Notes: generated by a model from the letters alone, not told the origin. Counted from the first letter of the stretch, positions 52,553 through 61,968 are shown. The stretch is 64,000 nucleotides of DNA from Solobacterium moorei (GCF_036323475.1 NZ_AP028934.1:1240001-1304000); one strand, 5' to 3'. Numbers and translations are program-made.

Positions 52553-54024
52553 TCAAGCAGGAAGGTATGATTCTCAGTCCCTATATCGATCTTTACGGCA
52601 TGATCATTCCAAAAGATCACGAGCTCCGGCAGCTGAATGAGCTCGTGGATTTCAGCTTTGTAGACGATCTTCTGAAACACACATATACTTCCAGCAACGG
52701 CAGACCAGGCTACAGGCCACAGGTCATGTTCAAATATCTTATGCTTAAGCGAATGTATGAGCTTTCTGACAGAGATGTTGTAGAAAGAGCCCGTACAGAC
52801 ATGGCATTCAAATATTTTCTTGGTCTTGCACCCGAAGAAGATGTAATTGAATTTTCAAGTCTTACCAAGTTCAGAAAACTGCGCCTGAAAGATGAATCCG
52901 TCATAGATGCCCTGATTTCAAAGAGCGTACAGATAGCGATGGAGAACGGAATCAAACTGTCTAAAACAATTATTGTTGATTCCACGCATACAGAAGCCAG
53001 ATATGGAACAAAAAGTGCACGAGAATACCTTCTTGAAGTTTGTAAAAATCTCAGAAAGAAAGTATACAGCGTAAATGAAGAATATGTGAAACAGATGCCT
53101 AAGAAACCGGACAACAACAGAATCGGGCTGTATGAAGAAGTAGTTGATTACTGCGAAAAAGTATATAAGTTGGTTGATGGTGATAACAGTTTAAAGGCAT
53201 ATAAGTACATACAGGAAAATATGAATCTTCTCCGTGAAACGCTGGATGATGTAAATGAAGAGCTGACCTACTCTAAGGACAGTGATGCCAAGACGGGGCA
53301 CAAAACTGCAGACACAGAATTCTTTGGGTATAAGACACATATCGCAATGACTCCAGAAAGAATTATTACAGCTGCTGCTGTCACTTCTGGAGAGAAGCAC
53401 GATGGAAAGGAACTTGCATCTTTAGTAGACAAGACGGAAGCTAACGGAATAGATGTTGACAATATTGTCGGAGATGGAGCATATTCTGAAAAGGAAAATA
53501 TAGAGTATGCAAATGAAAATGAAATCAACCTTGTATCGAAGCTAAGCAAAACAGTATCATCCGGGAACAGAAAAAACGCCCTTGACGGAGAATTCAGCTA
53601 CAATAAAGACGCAAAAATGTATGTATGCCCAGCAGGACATATGGCAATTCATAAATCTAAAACTGGTGTGAAAGATCCAAATAAGCCACAGCGTGAATCC
53701 TACTTTTTCGATGTAAAAAAATGTATTCAATGCCCGCTGAGAGAGAAATGTGGATATAAAGAAAATCAGAAAAGCAAAACATATAACATCACAGTAAAGA
53801 TGAGTAAAATTCATCAGGACCATCAGGATAAGCAACAGACAGAATATTATCAGGAACTGGCTGGTGAACGTTACAAAATAGAAGCTAAAAATGCTGAGCT
53901 GAAAAAAGAACATGGATATGCACATACTATATATGCAGGAATGAACGGGATGATGCTTCAGGCAGGTGTCACCATTTTTGTGGTGAATTTAAAAAGAATA
54001 TTGAAGCTGAAAAAAGATAGATAA
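52549..54024 (+). CDS. IS1182-family transposase
   Basis: This 491-residue DDE transposase has an N-terminal domain of the DUF772 type (YRPQVMFKYLMLKRMYELSD) and a DDE domain with catalytic residues at about Asp144 (IIVDSTHTEARYG), Asp309 (VGDGAYSEKEN) and Glu445 (KIEAKNAELKKEHGY). A Cys-rich insertion (CPAGHMA, CIQCPLREKCGY) typical of the family lies between the second Asp and the Glu. The frame is intact, so the element may be active. It overlaps the RHH-like gene by 4 bp. Confidence 0.92.
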   Translation: MIKQEGMILSPYIDLYGMIIPKDHELRQLNELVDFSFVDDLLKHTYTSSNGRPGYRPQVMFKYLMLKRMYELSDRDVVERARTDMAFKYFLGLAPEEDVIEFSSLTKFRKLRLKDESVIDALISKSVQIAMENGIKLSKTIIVDSTHTEARYGTKSAREYLLEVCKNLRKKVYSVNEEYVKQMPKKPDNNRIGLYEEVVDYCEKVYKLVDGDNSLKAYKYIQENMNLLRETLDDVNEELTYSKDSDAKTGHKTADTEFFGYKTHIAMTPERIITAAAVTSGEKHDGKELASLVDKTEANGIDVDNIVGDGAYSEKENIEYANENEINLVSKLSKTVSSGNRKNALDGEFSYNKDAKMYVCPAGHMAIHKSKTGVKDPNKPQRESYFFDVKKCIQCPLREKCGYKENQKSKTYNITVKMSKIHQDHQDKQQTEYYQELAGERYKIEAKNAELKKEHGYAHTIYAGMNGMMLQAGVTIFVVNLKRILKLKKDR

Positions 54025-54052
54025 GCAAAAATATATTGATAAAAACCAAACA

Positions 54053-54105
54053 AAAACAGGTATATACCTCAATTTTTTTCTGAAATTTGTGAATATACCT
54101 GTTTT
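54053..54105 (+). terminator. Terminator at the right end of the IS1182-like element
   Basis: Thirteen-pair stem AAAACAGGTATAT / ATATACCTGTTTT with a 27-nt loop that contains a further T run. It lies between the transposase stop and the right inverted repeat. Confidence 0.65.
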
Positions 54106-54170
54106 CATTCTGATTTGTAAACAATTTGATTAAATCTCGTTTATGACTGATACTTTTTCAACAGTCTCCA

Positions 54171-54569
54171 TTAGGCCCCTTTGATCGTTTTTAGTACTCC
54201 CTCTAAGTCTTGTGGTTTGGATTTGTTGAATATGAATTGACATGCATCATCTACGCTGTAGCGTGGAATAATGTGGAAGTGTAGGTGATGCACTGTTTGT
54301 CCTGCAACCTCACCACAGTTATTTAGGATATTACATCCTGCAGCTTTTGTGGCATGTACAATTTTCTTAGATAGGTTAGAGATAACTTCAGCACATTGTT
54401 TTACAGTTTCTGTATCTGCCTCTAAAATGTTTGCTACATGTTTCTTCGGCATCACAATTGTATGACCGTAGGTTACTTGTGAGATATCAAGTATTGCTAA
54501 AACATTGTCATCTTCATAGACGACCTTTGATGGAATCTTATGATCGATAATATCGCAAAATATACACAT
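54171..54569 (-). CDS. HIT-family nucleotide hydrolase/transferase (HinT-like)
   Basis: This 132-residue protein has the histidine triad HLHFHIIPRY near residue 100 and the N-terminal CIFCDIIDHKIPSKVVYEDD segment with two of the zinc-type Cys. HinT-like proteins hydrolyse AMP-lysine or other nucleoside phosphoramidates. Its stop codon TAA coincides with the right TTAG duplication of the IS1182-like element, so the coding sequence is complete but any native downstream terminator has been separated from it. It lies downstream of the foldase genes on the opposite side of their terminator and is transcribed in the same direction. Confidence 0.88.
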   Translation of the reverse strand: MCIFCDIIDHKIPSKVVYEDDNVLAILDISQVTYGHTIVMPKKHVANILEADTETVKQCAEVISNLSKKIVHATKAAGCNILNNCGEVAGQTVHHLHFHIIPRYSVDDACQFIFNKSKPQDLEGVLKTIKGA

Positions 54570-54607
54570 TCTAATTTCCTCTCATTTCTGTATATCTATA
54601 TTGTAAA

Positions 54608-54633
54608 AAAAGTCGCATGATTTTGCGACTTTT
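54608..54633 (-). terminator. Terminator of the foldase operon
   Basis: On the minus strand the stem AAAAGTCGC / GCGACTTTT is followed by TTTACAA. The 5' arm overlaps the stop codon of the foldase gene. Confidence 0.75.
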
Positions 54634-55513
54634 ATTTCATATCTTGTACTAGAATATCCGGATATTTGTCCTTAACGGAATCGTAGATAGTCTTGTCATA
54701 GATGTGGAAGTTATGCTTCTTGAAGAAGTATGTTGATGCGTCTGCAGAAACCTGCTTAATCTTCTGTAGAATTGTATCTACATCATCCTTCATCTTTGAA
54801 GCATCATTCTCATCAACCTTGATGACATAGAACTTTGCACCATCACTTGCAGGTGACTCTGTCCAAGGATCGCTTGGTGAGTTTGAAGTGATGATAGTAC
54901 GTACTAATGCATCTAAGTCAGATGATTCTGTTGTATAAATCTGTGATACAGGAGTACCTGTTCCGTTGTGTGCTGTAGATACTGCAGCATAATCAGTGTT
55001 GCCACCTTTTAAGTCAGCTAACGCTGCATCTGCATCTGCTTGTGCAGTGAAAGTTAAGACTGTAGCCTTTACTGGCTTATATGTATCTACTAGAGAATCA
55101 AAGTTCTCATCGATATACTTCTTTGTTAGTTCCTTGGCTTGAAGAGAAGGGATAAGGTATTCCTTCAGGTATGATTCTTCATCTAGATTGTTGTTCTTCA
55201 TATAGGAAGCAAATGTATCACCATACATAGACTTATAGTTTGCAAGGCTTTCTTCTGCTTCTTTTTTCATCTTATCTGTAACTTCAATTTCTGCTACAGC
55301 GATTGCTTTACTTGCTTCATTAACTGCAGTAGTAGCACCGGCATTTTGCTTCATTAATGTGAATACATCACCCTTAGTAATATTCTTCTTACCAATGGAG
55401 AAGAGTACTTCGTTACTATCTTTTAATTTTGCTACTGCATCACTACATCCAGTTAATCCAGATAAGAGGATAGTAGTACAAACAACGGCCGTAAGTTTTT
55501 TAAACTTTGTCAT
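54632..55513 (-). CDS. PrsA-like foldase lipoprotein (degenerate)
   Basis: This 293-residue lipoprotein has signal KKLTAVVCTTILLSGLTGC (lipobox LTGC, Cys near residue 23). A SurA-N/PrsA-type helical region follows (KNITKGDVFTLMKQNAG and a long charged helix). The middle region where a parvulin domain is expected is shortened: strand KATVLTFTAQADADAAL is present, but the usual catalytic loop is not obvious. It probably assists folding of exported proteins outside the membrane. It overlaps the upstream foldase gene by one base and is its paralogue. Confidence 0.75.
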   Translation of the reverse strand: MTKFKKLTAVVCTTILLSGLTGCSDAVAKLKDSNEVLFSIGKKNITKGDVFTLMKQNAGATTAVNEASKAIAVAEIEVTDKMKKEAEESLANYKSMYGDTFASYMKNNNLDEESYLKEYLIPSLQAKELTKKYIDENFDSLVDTYKPVKATVLTFTAQADADAALADLKGGNTDYAAVSTAHNGTGTPVSQIYTTESSDLDALVRTIITSNSPSDPWTESPASDGAKFYVIKVDENDASKMKDDVDTILQKIKQVSADASTYFFKKHNFHIYDKTIYDSVKDKYPDILVQDMK

Positions 55514-56496
55514 TATTTTGTTTCCTCACTTTCTGTCTTAATACCCATAGCTTTCTTAATTGAGTTTTCAAGTTCATCATTACCCTTGAAATCAATACCT
55601 AATTCTTCAGCTTTTGCCCATAGAGCCTGGTTTGAAAGAGTTGTATCGTAATTTTGAACTAATGTTAAGTAAGGATTATCTCCAGCAACTTCTTCAAGCT
55701 TAGCTTGTGTTGTTGCATTAGCAATAATCTTGAAGTAACCGAAGTTAGAAGAACGTACCCACTTACTTACTTCACCTTCATTGAGGGCGAGGGAAGCTTC
55801 TAAGAATGCAGCATCTAATGTAGATGTGTTCTTATCAATAACACCTAATACACCACCGTTAACAGATGTTGATGTATCTTCACTGTGCTTGGAAGCCACT
55901 GTGGCGAAATCATCGCCAGCTGCTAATTCATCATCAACAGCCTTCATTCTAGCTGCTTCATCTTCTGTAGGTTCAGCAGTAGGGTTGTTTCTATCTGTAA
56001 ACTTGACCAAGATGTAAGATACTTGACGAATCTTTAATTCATCGAAATGTTGTTTTGCGTATTCAGCTGTTAACTGATTCACTTTCTGCTGTTGAATTAA
56101 GTATTCTTCTAAATCTGTATAGCCAGTTGATGACATATCGCTGAGTAACTTTGCCTCATAGTTATTACCATATGAGTTCTTGTAGTTAGCGATAATGGAT
56201 TCAGCTTGCTTTGCAGCTGCGTCTTTGATTTCGTTTGTTGTAGAAATACTAGCATCTGCGATTGCACGTTTGAACAATGTCAATTGAGCACTTGAACCAT
56301 TTGTTCTAAATAGTGTTTCATAGAATTCAGAAGCAGTTGTATCGTTGTCATCAATAGAATAAACGACATCTTCTCCGTTTGTTTGTTTACCTTTTAATTT
56401 GCCTTTGTTTGTATCGTAAATGTAATACACACTGATAGTGAGGAAGACTGCTACCACTAACATTACAAACCAGTTCTTTTTCAAGAATTTGCCCAT
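55513..56496 (-). CDS. PpiC/PrsA-type membrane-anchored peptidyl-prolyl isomerase
   Basis: This 327-residue protein is anchored by an N-terminal TM helix (WFVMLVVAVFLTISVYYIY, about residues 9-27) with no lipobox. A chaperone-like helical region is followed by a parvulin domain at about 155-260 with QVSYILVKF, GDDFATVASKHSED and GGVLGVI. It should isomerise prolyl bonds in proteins leaving the translocase. It heads a two-gene operon with the lipoprotein foldase. AGGAGG precedes the ATG and a good promoter lies further upstream. Confidence 0.82.
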   Translation of the reverse strand: MGKFLKKNWFVMLVVAVFLTISVYYIYDTNKGKLKGKQTNGEDVVYSIDDNDTTASEFYETLFRTNGSSAQLTLFKRAIADASISTTNEIKDAAAKQAESIIANYKNSYGNNYEAKLLSDMSSTGYTDLEEYLIQQQKVNQLTAEYAKQHFDELKIRQVSYILVKFTDRNNPTAEPTEDEAARMKAVDDELAAGDDFATVASKHSEDTSTSVNGGVLGVIDKNTSTLDAAFLEASLALNEGEVSKWVRSSNFGYFKIIANATTQAKLEEVAGDNPYLTLVQNYDTTLSNQALWAKAEELGIDFKGNDELENSIKKAMGIKTESEETK

Positions 56497-56534
56497 AATA
56501 CCTCCTAAAGTTTTATACGTAAAAACGCTTTTTA

Positions 56535-56563
56535 ATTATAGTGTAAATGCGCTTTAATTGCAA
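56535..56563 (-). promoter_or_regulatory. Promoter of the foldase operon
   Basis: On the minus strand: TTGCAA, 17 bp, TATAAT. A short U/A-rich leader follows before the AGGAGG site. Confidence 0.65.
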
Positions 56564-56684
56564 TTTTCGTAAACTGAAGTTTGTGTGAAGAATCACAAAA
56601 CAAGAAATTTTCACAAGTGAGATAGTATAATCCCTAGAATTTGAAAGATGATGTTACAATAAGTAGCGGAATGAAGGTGATTGT

Positions 56685-57536
56685 GTGAAAACTTTAGAGA
56701 TTAGAGATCTCCACGTATCAGTGGAAGATAAAGAAATTTTAAAGGGTGTTAACCTCACAATTGGTGAAAATGAGGTACACGCCTTAATGGGACCAAATGG
56801 TAATGGCAAGTCTACATTACTTGCGGCTATTATGGGTAATCCTGTATATACCGTAACAAAAGGCTCGATTACATATGATGGAAAAGATGTATTAGCGATG
56901 CCTGTAAATGAGAGAAGTGTTGCTGGTTTATTCTTGGCAATGCAATATCCTCAAGAGATTCCAGGTGTTACAAACAGTGATTTTTTACGTGCTGCGATGA
57001 ACGTACGTCGTGAGTCTCCCGTTCCATTATTTACATTTATTAAATCTATGGAAAAGACAATCCAAGATTTACAAATGAAAGAAGATCTTGCCCATCGTTT
57101 CTTAAATGAAGGTTTCTCTGGTGGCGAAAAGAAGAGAAATGAAATTGTACAGATGGAGATGTTACGCCCATCTCTTGCAATGTTAGATGAAATTGATTCA
57201 GGTCTAGACGTTGATGCGATGCACATCGTAGCAAATGCCATCAATAATCTACGAGCAGAAACAGGCATGTCATTAATGATTGTTTCTCACTATGATCGTT
57301 TCTTTGAACTTATTGAACCTCAATATACACACGTACTTGTAGATGGAAAAGTTGTGCTTGAAGGTGATGGTCAATTAGCTCGTAAGATTGATATGGAAGG
57401 CTATGACTGGATTTACGCTGAATATGGTATTGGAGCACCTCGTGAAAAGAAGGTTGCTCGTCGTTCAGCAAGCACGATTGGTACTTGTGCTGTTCGCACT
57501 GCCGCAGAAGCAGAGGCTAAAAAGCAATGGAAATGA
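56685..57536 (+). CDS. sufC: Fe-S cluster assembly ATPase SufC
   Basis: This 283-residue ABC-type ATPase powers the SufBCD scaffold. Walker A GPNGNGKST, the Q-loop region LAMQYPQEIPG, signature FSGGEKKRNE, Walker B SLAMLDEIDSGLD and the H-loop SHYDR are all present. The C terminus carries about 35 extra basic residues (PREKKVARRSAS) beyond the usual end near YDWIYAEYG. Translation starts at a GTG preceded by GAAGGTGA; an extended -10 box TGTTACAAT lies at 56652-56660. It overlaps sufD by 10 bp. It is the first gene of sufCDSUB. Confidence 0.95.
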   Translation: MKTLEIRDLHVSVEDKEILKGVNLTIGENEVHALMGPNGNGKSTLLAAIMGNPVYTVTKGSITYDGKDVLAMPVNERSVAGLFLAMQYPQEIPGVTNSDFLRAAMNVRRESPVPLFTFIKSMEKTIQDLQMKEDLAHRFLNEGFSGGEKKRNEIVQMEMLRPSLAMLDEIDSGLDVDAMHIVANAINNLRAETGMSLMIVSHYDRFFELIEPQYTHVLVDGKVVLEGDGQLARKIDMEGYDWIYAEYGIGAPREKKVARRSASTIGTCAVRTAAEAEAKKQWK

Positions 57537-58327
57537 TTCATGTCGATACAGATATTCAATTACGTGATTCTTTCAGTCAATTTGAAATTGATACTGAGCG
57601 CGATATTGAATTAACTTTCAGTGCGGATGCGGGCGAATATGAAGTATTTGTACGTATCAAAAACTGCGGTAAATTACGTATTCGTACATTTGCTTACGCT
57701 GATGCACAAGTTAAATATCTGTTCTGGAATGACAACGAGCATATGTTTGAGATTGACGAGACACATGAAGTCCTACGCAATGCGAATGTTGAGGTTGCTC
57801 ATTGTGAAGTGAATCCATATCCAGTTAAGCGTAATACATATATGGCTTTAAGAGAACCGGGTGCATATGGTCATCTTGTATCCTCATCACTGGTTGCATC
57901 AGATAAAAACTATACGCAGAATGTTGTGAATTTTGCCCAACGTACATTAGCGAATATTGATAACTTCGCGGTTGTACTAAAGGGTGGTAAGTTATTTATC
58001 GATGCGATTGGTAAGATTGTTAAGGGTTCTTCTCGTTCGGAAAGTCATCAGAAGTCACGTGTCATGTGCTTTGATGATGGACAAAGTTCAACAGTTATTC
58101 CTGAATTATTAATTGATGAAAATGATGTTCAGGCTAGCCATACTTTAACAATTGGTAGAATTGATCGCGAACAGTTGTACTATTTACAATCACGTGGTCT
58201 AACCCAACGTCAATGTACGTCTTTGATTAGTTCTGGTTATATGTATCCAATCACTCAATTTTTGAGTGATGAAGCACTCCAACAAGAGCTCCGTGCAGAA
58301 ATGGAGGCGAAGTTAGCAAACTTATGA
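57527..58327 (+). CDS. sufD: Fe-S cluster assembly protein SufD (short form)
   Basis: This 266-residue SufD-type protein pairs with SufB in the SufBC2D scaffold. It keeps the right-handed beta-helix core and the C-terminal helical part (LLIDENDVQASHTLTIGRIDREQL, read as LLIDENDVQASH then LTIGRIDREQLYYL; SRGLTQRQ). The large N-terminal helical region of the usual 400-plus-residue SufD is missing. The start lies inside sufC and the stop overlaps the sufS ATG by 4 bp. The tight packing supports a single translated unit. Confidence 0.88.
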   Translation: MEMIHVDTDIQLRDSFSQFEIDTERDIELTFSADAGEYEVFVRIKNCGKLRIRTFAYADAQVKYLFWNDNEHMFEIDETHEVLRNANVEVAHCEVNPYPVKRNTYMALREPGAYGHLVSSSLVASDKNYTQNVVNFAQRTLANIDNFAVVLKGGKLFIDAIGKIVKGSSRSESHQKSRVMCFDDGQSSTVIPELLIDENDVQASHTLTIGRIDREQLYYLQSRGLTQRQCTSLISSGYMYPITQFLSDEALQQELRAEMEAKLANL

Positions 58328-59544
58328 TCGATGTAGGAAAGATTCGTCAAGATTTTCCAATGATTGTAAATCATCCTGAGTTAATTTATTTTGACAATGG
58401 TGCGACAACATATAAGCCTAAGGCTGTAATTGATGCTATTTGTAATTTTTATTGTAACTTTACTTCTAATGTTGAACGTGGGGATTATGAAACAGCAATC
58501 AAAGCTGATCGTGCGTATGACAATACACGTAAGATTATTGCTAGACTCATCAATTGCGAGCCTCGTGAAGTAGCGTTCACTGCCAATATTACTGCGACAT
58601 TGAATCAGCTAGCCTATGGACTAGGTAAGGGTTGGCTAAAGAAGGGTGATATTGTTTTAACAACTCTCAATGAACATGCTAGTAATCTTTTACCTTGGTA
58701 TCGTTTGGAAAAAGAATTGGGTATTGAAATCCAATACATTCCAGTTGATAACCACGGTGTGGTTATCATGGATGAATATAAGAAGTTGTTAAATGCTCAA
58801 GTTAAGGTCGTTACACTGGCACATGTTACTAATGTTATGGGCGCTTTACAGCCGATTCAACAGATGACAGCGTTAGCACATGAAGCTGGTGCGTTGATGG
58901 TTGTGGATGGAGCGCAGAGTGTTCCACATCATCCAATCGATGTAAAGGTGCTCGATATTGATTTCTTGGGTTTTTCATCTCATAAGATGTGTGGACCAGA
59001 TGGTGTAGGTGTTCTTTATGGTAAGTATGAACTACTAGACCATATGGAACCGTTATTACTTGGTGGTGGTATGAATGCACGCTTTACTTCAGATGCGGAT
59101 GTCATTTTGAAGAATGCGCCAATTAAGTTTGAAGCAGGTACCCCAAATATTGAAGGTGTCATCGGATTAGGCGCAGCTGCGGAGTATCTCATGTCTATTG
59201 GCATGGAAAATATCAGTGCATATGAAAAGGAGCTTCGTGCATACTTTGCTGAAAAGTTAAATGAATTAGACAACATCGAATTCTATAACCCAAATAATAC
59301 TTCTGGACCTATCACATTTAATGCTAAGGGAGTCTTTGCACAGGATGCGGCTGGCTATCTTGGTGCTAGTCACATTGCAGTACGCTCTGGTAATCACTGT
59401 GCCAAGGTTTTACATGAAGTAATCGGCACGGATCAAACAATTCGTGCATCAATATATTTTTACAATACAAAAGAAGAAGTAGATCGTTTTATTGAAGTTG
59501 CGAGGAACATCAGTTTAGAAAATGCAGTAGGCATCTTCTTCTAA
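58324..59544 (+). CDS. sufS: Cysteine desulfurase SufS
   Basis: This 406-residue PLP enzyme takes sulfur from cysteine and passes it to SufU. The PLP lysine is in SSHKMCGPDGVGV, the His-stacking segment is NEHASNLLPW, and the persulfide-forming cysteine is in RSGNHCAKVLHE near residue 360. Length and order are normal for group II desulfurases. It overlaps sufD by 4 bp and is 13 bp before sufU. Confidence 0.95.
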   Translation: MIDVGKIRQDFPMIVNHPELIYFDNGATTYKPKAVIDAICNFYCNFTSNVERGDYETAIKADRAYDNTRKIIARLINCEPREVAFTANITATLNQLAYGLGKGWLKKGDIVLTTLNEHASNLLPWYRLEKELGIEIQYIPVDNHGVVIMDEYKKLLNAQVKVVTLAHVTNVMGALQPIQQMTALAHEAGALMVVDGAQSVPHHPIDVKVLDIDFLGFSSHKMCGPDGVGVLYGKYELLDHMEPLLLGGGMNARFTSDADVILKNAPIKFEAGTPNIEGVIGLGAAAEYLMSIGMENISAYEKELRAYFAEKLNELDNIEFYNPNNTSGPITFNAKGVFAQDAAGYLGASHIAVRSGNHCAKVLHEVIGTDQTIRASIYFYNTKEEVDRFIEVARNISLENAVGIFF

Positions 59545-59557
59545 AGGAGTACAAACA

Positions 59558-60013
59558 ATGAGTGAAGTAGAAAGTTTTATTAATGATCCACAGATACTAC
59601 GGGAATTGATTATGGATCATTATCAATATCCACATAATCATAAATTGGTGAAAGACGATCGTTACTTATCTGTACATATGGCTTCAGATAGCTGTATCGA
59701 TGATATTACGGTGCAGTCTGATATTCAGGATGGTGTGATTCAGGATATTCGCTTTGAAGGTGTTGCTTGTACAATTTCAACAGCGAGTACTTCAATGATG
59801 ACGGACTTGTTAAAGGGAAAGACAGTGGAAGAGGCACGTGTAATCATTCAGAATTATTTTGCAATGATTCACGAACAGCCATATGATCCAGAAGTTTTAC
59901 AAGAGGCAGTTGCATTGAAGAATGTTTATAAACAAGCCAATCGTATTAAATGTGCAACCATTGGTTGGGATGCGATTGAACAGATGATTGATGAAAGTGA
60001 GGATAAGAAATGA
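59558..60013 (+). CDS. sufU: SufU-type zinc sulfurtransferase
   Basis: This 151-residue protein accepts sulfur from SufS. Three cysteines and the aspartate needed for zinc binding are present, in [18 protein letters not shown] and RIKCATIGW. The first motif deviates from the usual NPxCGD, as SDSCIDD keeps only the Cys and the Asp two residues later. The family resemblance to IscU is clear but, as in other SufU proteins, it probably acts as a transfer protein, not a scaffold. AAGGAG precedes the ATG. Its stop overlaps the sufB start (ATGA). Confidence 0.92.
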   Translation: MSEVESFINDPQILRELIMDHYQYPHNHKLVKDDRYLSVHMASDSCIDDITVQSDIQDGVIQDIRFEGVACTISTASTSMMTDLLKGKTVEEARVIIQNYFAMIHEQPYDPEVLQEAVALKNVYKQANRIKCATIGWDAIEQMIDESEDKK

Positions 60014-61437
60014 GCGAACAGTTTAAGCTAACTTCAGAAGATGAAGCAGTTCTTTCTTCACAAGATGATTATAAATATGGTTTCCATGATGATGTTAAGT
60101 CCATTATCGATACGGGCAAAGGTATTTCAGAGGAAGTTGTAAGACAGATTTCTGCATACAAGCATGAACCTGAGTGGATGACAGAGAAGCGTGTAGAGGC
60201 TTATCACATCTTCATGAAGAAGCCTATGCCAAAGTGGGGACCTGATTTAAGTGAAATTGATTTCCAAGATTTTACTTACTATCGTAAAGTTTCACAAGAA
60301 ACAGAAAAGAGTTGGGAAGAAGTTCCTGAAGAAGTAAAGAATACATTTGAAAAATTAGGTATTCCTGAAGCAGAACGTAAGTTCTTAGCAGGTGTAACAA
60401 CACAATACGAGTCAGAAGCTGTATATCACAATATGTTAAAGGAAGTTGAAGAGAAGGGTGTTATCTTCTTGGATATTGACACTGCTTTAAGAGAACAACC
60501 AGAACTTTTTAAACAGTACTTTGGCAAAATTGTTAGTGCTGGTGACAACAAGCTATCTGCACTGAATAGTGCAGTATGGTCTGGTGGTAGTTTTATTTAT
60601 GTGCCTAAGGGCGTTAAGTTAGAAAAGCCTTTACAATCTTACTTCCGTATTAACTCTGAATCCATGGGACAGTTTGAAAGAACAATCATCATCGTTGATG
60701 ATGGTGCCGAATGTTCCTATGTAGAAGGCTGTACAGCACCACAGTACTCCAAAGACTCCTTACATGCGGCAGTTGTTGAAGTATATGTAGGCAAGAATGC
60801 GAAGTGTCGTTATTCTTCTGTACAGAACTGGTCAGGCAATATCTTAAACTTAGTAACAAAGCGTGCAAGAGTGGATGCTGGTGGAACGATGGAATGGATC
60901 GATGGTAATATCGGTTCTAGAATCTCCATGAAATATCCATCCTGCATTCTTGCAGGAGAAGGGGCGACTGGTCTTTGTATCTCAATTGGTGTAGGTTCAA
61001 AGGGGCAATTCCAAGATACAGGTTCCAAAATGATCCATGCGGCACCAAATACACGCTCTTCAATTATTTCTAAGTCAGTATCGCGTAATGGTGGTGTAAC
61101 AAACTTTCGCGATGAAGTACACTTTACCCCAGCTGCTAGAAATTCAAAGGCACACATTGAATGTGATACGTTAATTTTAGATAACATTTCTAAGAGTGAT
61201 ACGATTCCTACAAACTCAAATATGAATAACTCTTCGACAATTGAGCACGAAGCAAAAGTTTCCAAGATTTCTGAAGATCAGCTATTCTATTTGATGTCAC
61301 GTGGTTTAAGTGAAGAACAAGCAACAGAAATGATTATCATGGGATTCTTAGAGCCGTTTACAAGAGAATTGCCGATGGAATACGCTGTAGAGTTGAACCA
61401 GTTGATGAAACTGGATATGAGTGGATCCGTTGGATAA
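60010..61437 (+). CDS. sufB: Fe-S cluster assembly protein SufB
   Basis: This 475-residue scaffold subunit is where clusters form. Characteristic segments are [16 protein letters not shown] at the start, the beta-helix core with [15 protein letters not shown] and [17 protein letters not shown], the [16 protein letters not shown] region and the C-terminal [14 protein letters not shown]. Length is normal. It is the last gene of sufCDSUB, and its end overlaps the start of the 5-formyl-THF cyclo-ligase gene by about 17 bp. Confidence 0.95.
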   Translation: MSEQFKLTSEDEAVLSSQDDYKYGFHDDVKSIIDTGKGISEEVVRQISAYKHEPEWMTEKRVEAYHIFMKKPMPKWGPDLSEIDFQDFTYYRKVSQETEKSWEEVPEEVKNTFEKLGIPEAERKFLAGVTTQYESEAVYHNMLKEVEEKGVIFLDIDTALREQPELFKQYFGKIVSAGDNKLSALNSAVWSGGSFIYVPKGVKLEKPLQSYFRINSESMGQFERTIIIVDDGAECSYVEGCTAPQYSKDSLHAAVVEVYVGKNAKCRYSSVQNWSGNILNLVTKRARVDAGGTMEWIDGNIGSRISMKYPSCILAGEGATGLCISIGVGSKGQFQDTGSKMIHAAPNTRSSIISKSVSRNGGVTNFRDEVHFTPAARNSKAHIECDTLILDNISKSDTIPTNSNMNNSSTIEHEAKVSKISEDQLFYLMSRGLSEEQATEMIIMGFLEPFTRELPMEYAVELNQLMKLDMSGSVG

Positions 61438-61951
61438 AAACATTGCACGTGCGAAGGGATTACAAGCACGTGCTTTACTGTCTTTGAAAGAGCGTAACAA
61501 GAAAAGTCATGCGGTATGTCAAGAAGTGATTTCGAGGATTCATGCAGGCATGGTAATAGGATGTTATGTTTCTGTTAGAGATGAATTAAACACAGCGGAA
61601 ATTCTTAAGTATTGTTTTGAACATAATATTGATATATGTACTCCAAAGGTAGTTGGAAGGACATTATGCTTTTACAAAATCAAGTCCTACGATGACTTAG
61701 TACCAGCACCATTTGGCTTATTGGAACCAACGCTGACTGTTCATATTCCTGTAGATAAGATTGATATGATGATTGTACCATTAAGTAGTTATGATTCAGA
61801 GAATCATCGTACAGGATATGGGAAAGGGTACTATGACTCAATTCTAATGGATTGTAGAAATAGAATTGGTGTTGCGTTTCAAGAACAAGAAGTTGATCAT
61901 ATTGATGTTGAATCACATGATATTACATTAGATGAAATCATCTCTGCTTAG
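61421..61951 (+). CDS. 5-formyltetrahydrofolate cyclo-ligase family protein
   Basis: This 176-residue enzyme converts 5-formyl-THF to 5,10-methenyl-THF with ATP. The N-terminal basic ATP-binding part ends in [10 protein letters not shown], the middle has PAPFGLLEP and the C-terminal signature is GYGKGYYD. It begins within sufB: either GTG 61421 or TTG 61430 (giving [10 protein letters not shown]). Neither has a strong ribosome site, so coupling to sufB translation is likely. The same sufB-adjacent position is not diagnostic of function. Confidence 0.85.
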   Translation: MDPLDKNIARAKGLQARALLSLKERNKKSHAVCQEVISRIHAGMVIGCYVSVRDELNTAEILKYCFEHNIDICTPKVVGRTLCFYKIKSYDDLVPAPFGLLEPTLTVHIPVDKIDMMIVPLSSYDSENHRTGYGKGYYDSILMDCRNRIGVAFQEQEVDHIDVESHDITLDEIISA

Positions 61952-61968
61952 GGGTGATTTTATTTTAC

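Larger units (their letters stand above)
52242..54170. mobile_element. IS1182-like insertion sequence with accessory RHH gene
   Basis: A 1929-bp element is bounded by near-perfect inverted ends: left GGAGACTGCTGAAAAAGT (52243-52260) and right, on the minus strand, GGAGACTGTTGAAAAAGT (54152-54169). The target duplication TTAG occurs at 52238-52241 and 54171-54174. Inside are a left-end hairpin terminator, a promoter with palindromic operator, a 64-codon RHH-like gene overlapping the transposase start, the transposase and a right-end terminator. Codon use in the element (more C/G at third positions, CTT/CTG/CTC Leu) differs from the host's TTA-rich genes, so it was probably acquired from another Firmicute. 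It lies between guaB and the HIT gene. Confidence 0.85.

Noticed and set aside
52710-53117. Minus-strand frames of 135 and 122 codons opposite the IS1182-like transposase
   Set aside because: Antisense to an intact transposase; hydrophobic composition arises from reading its codons backwards.
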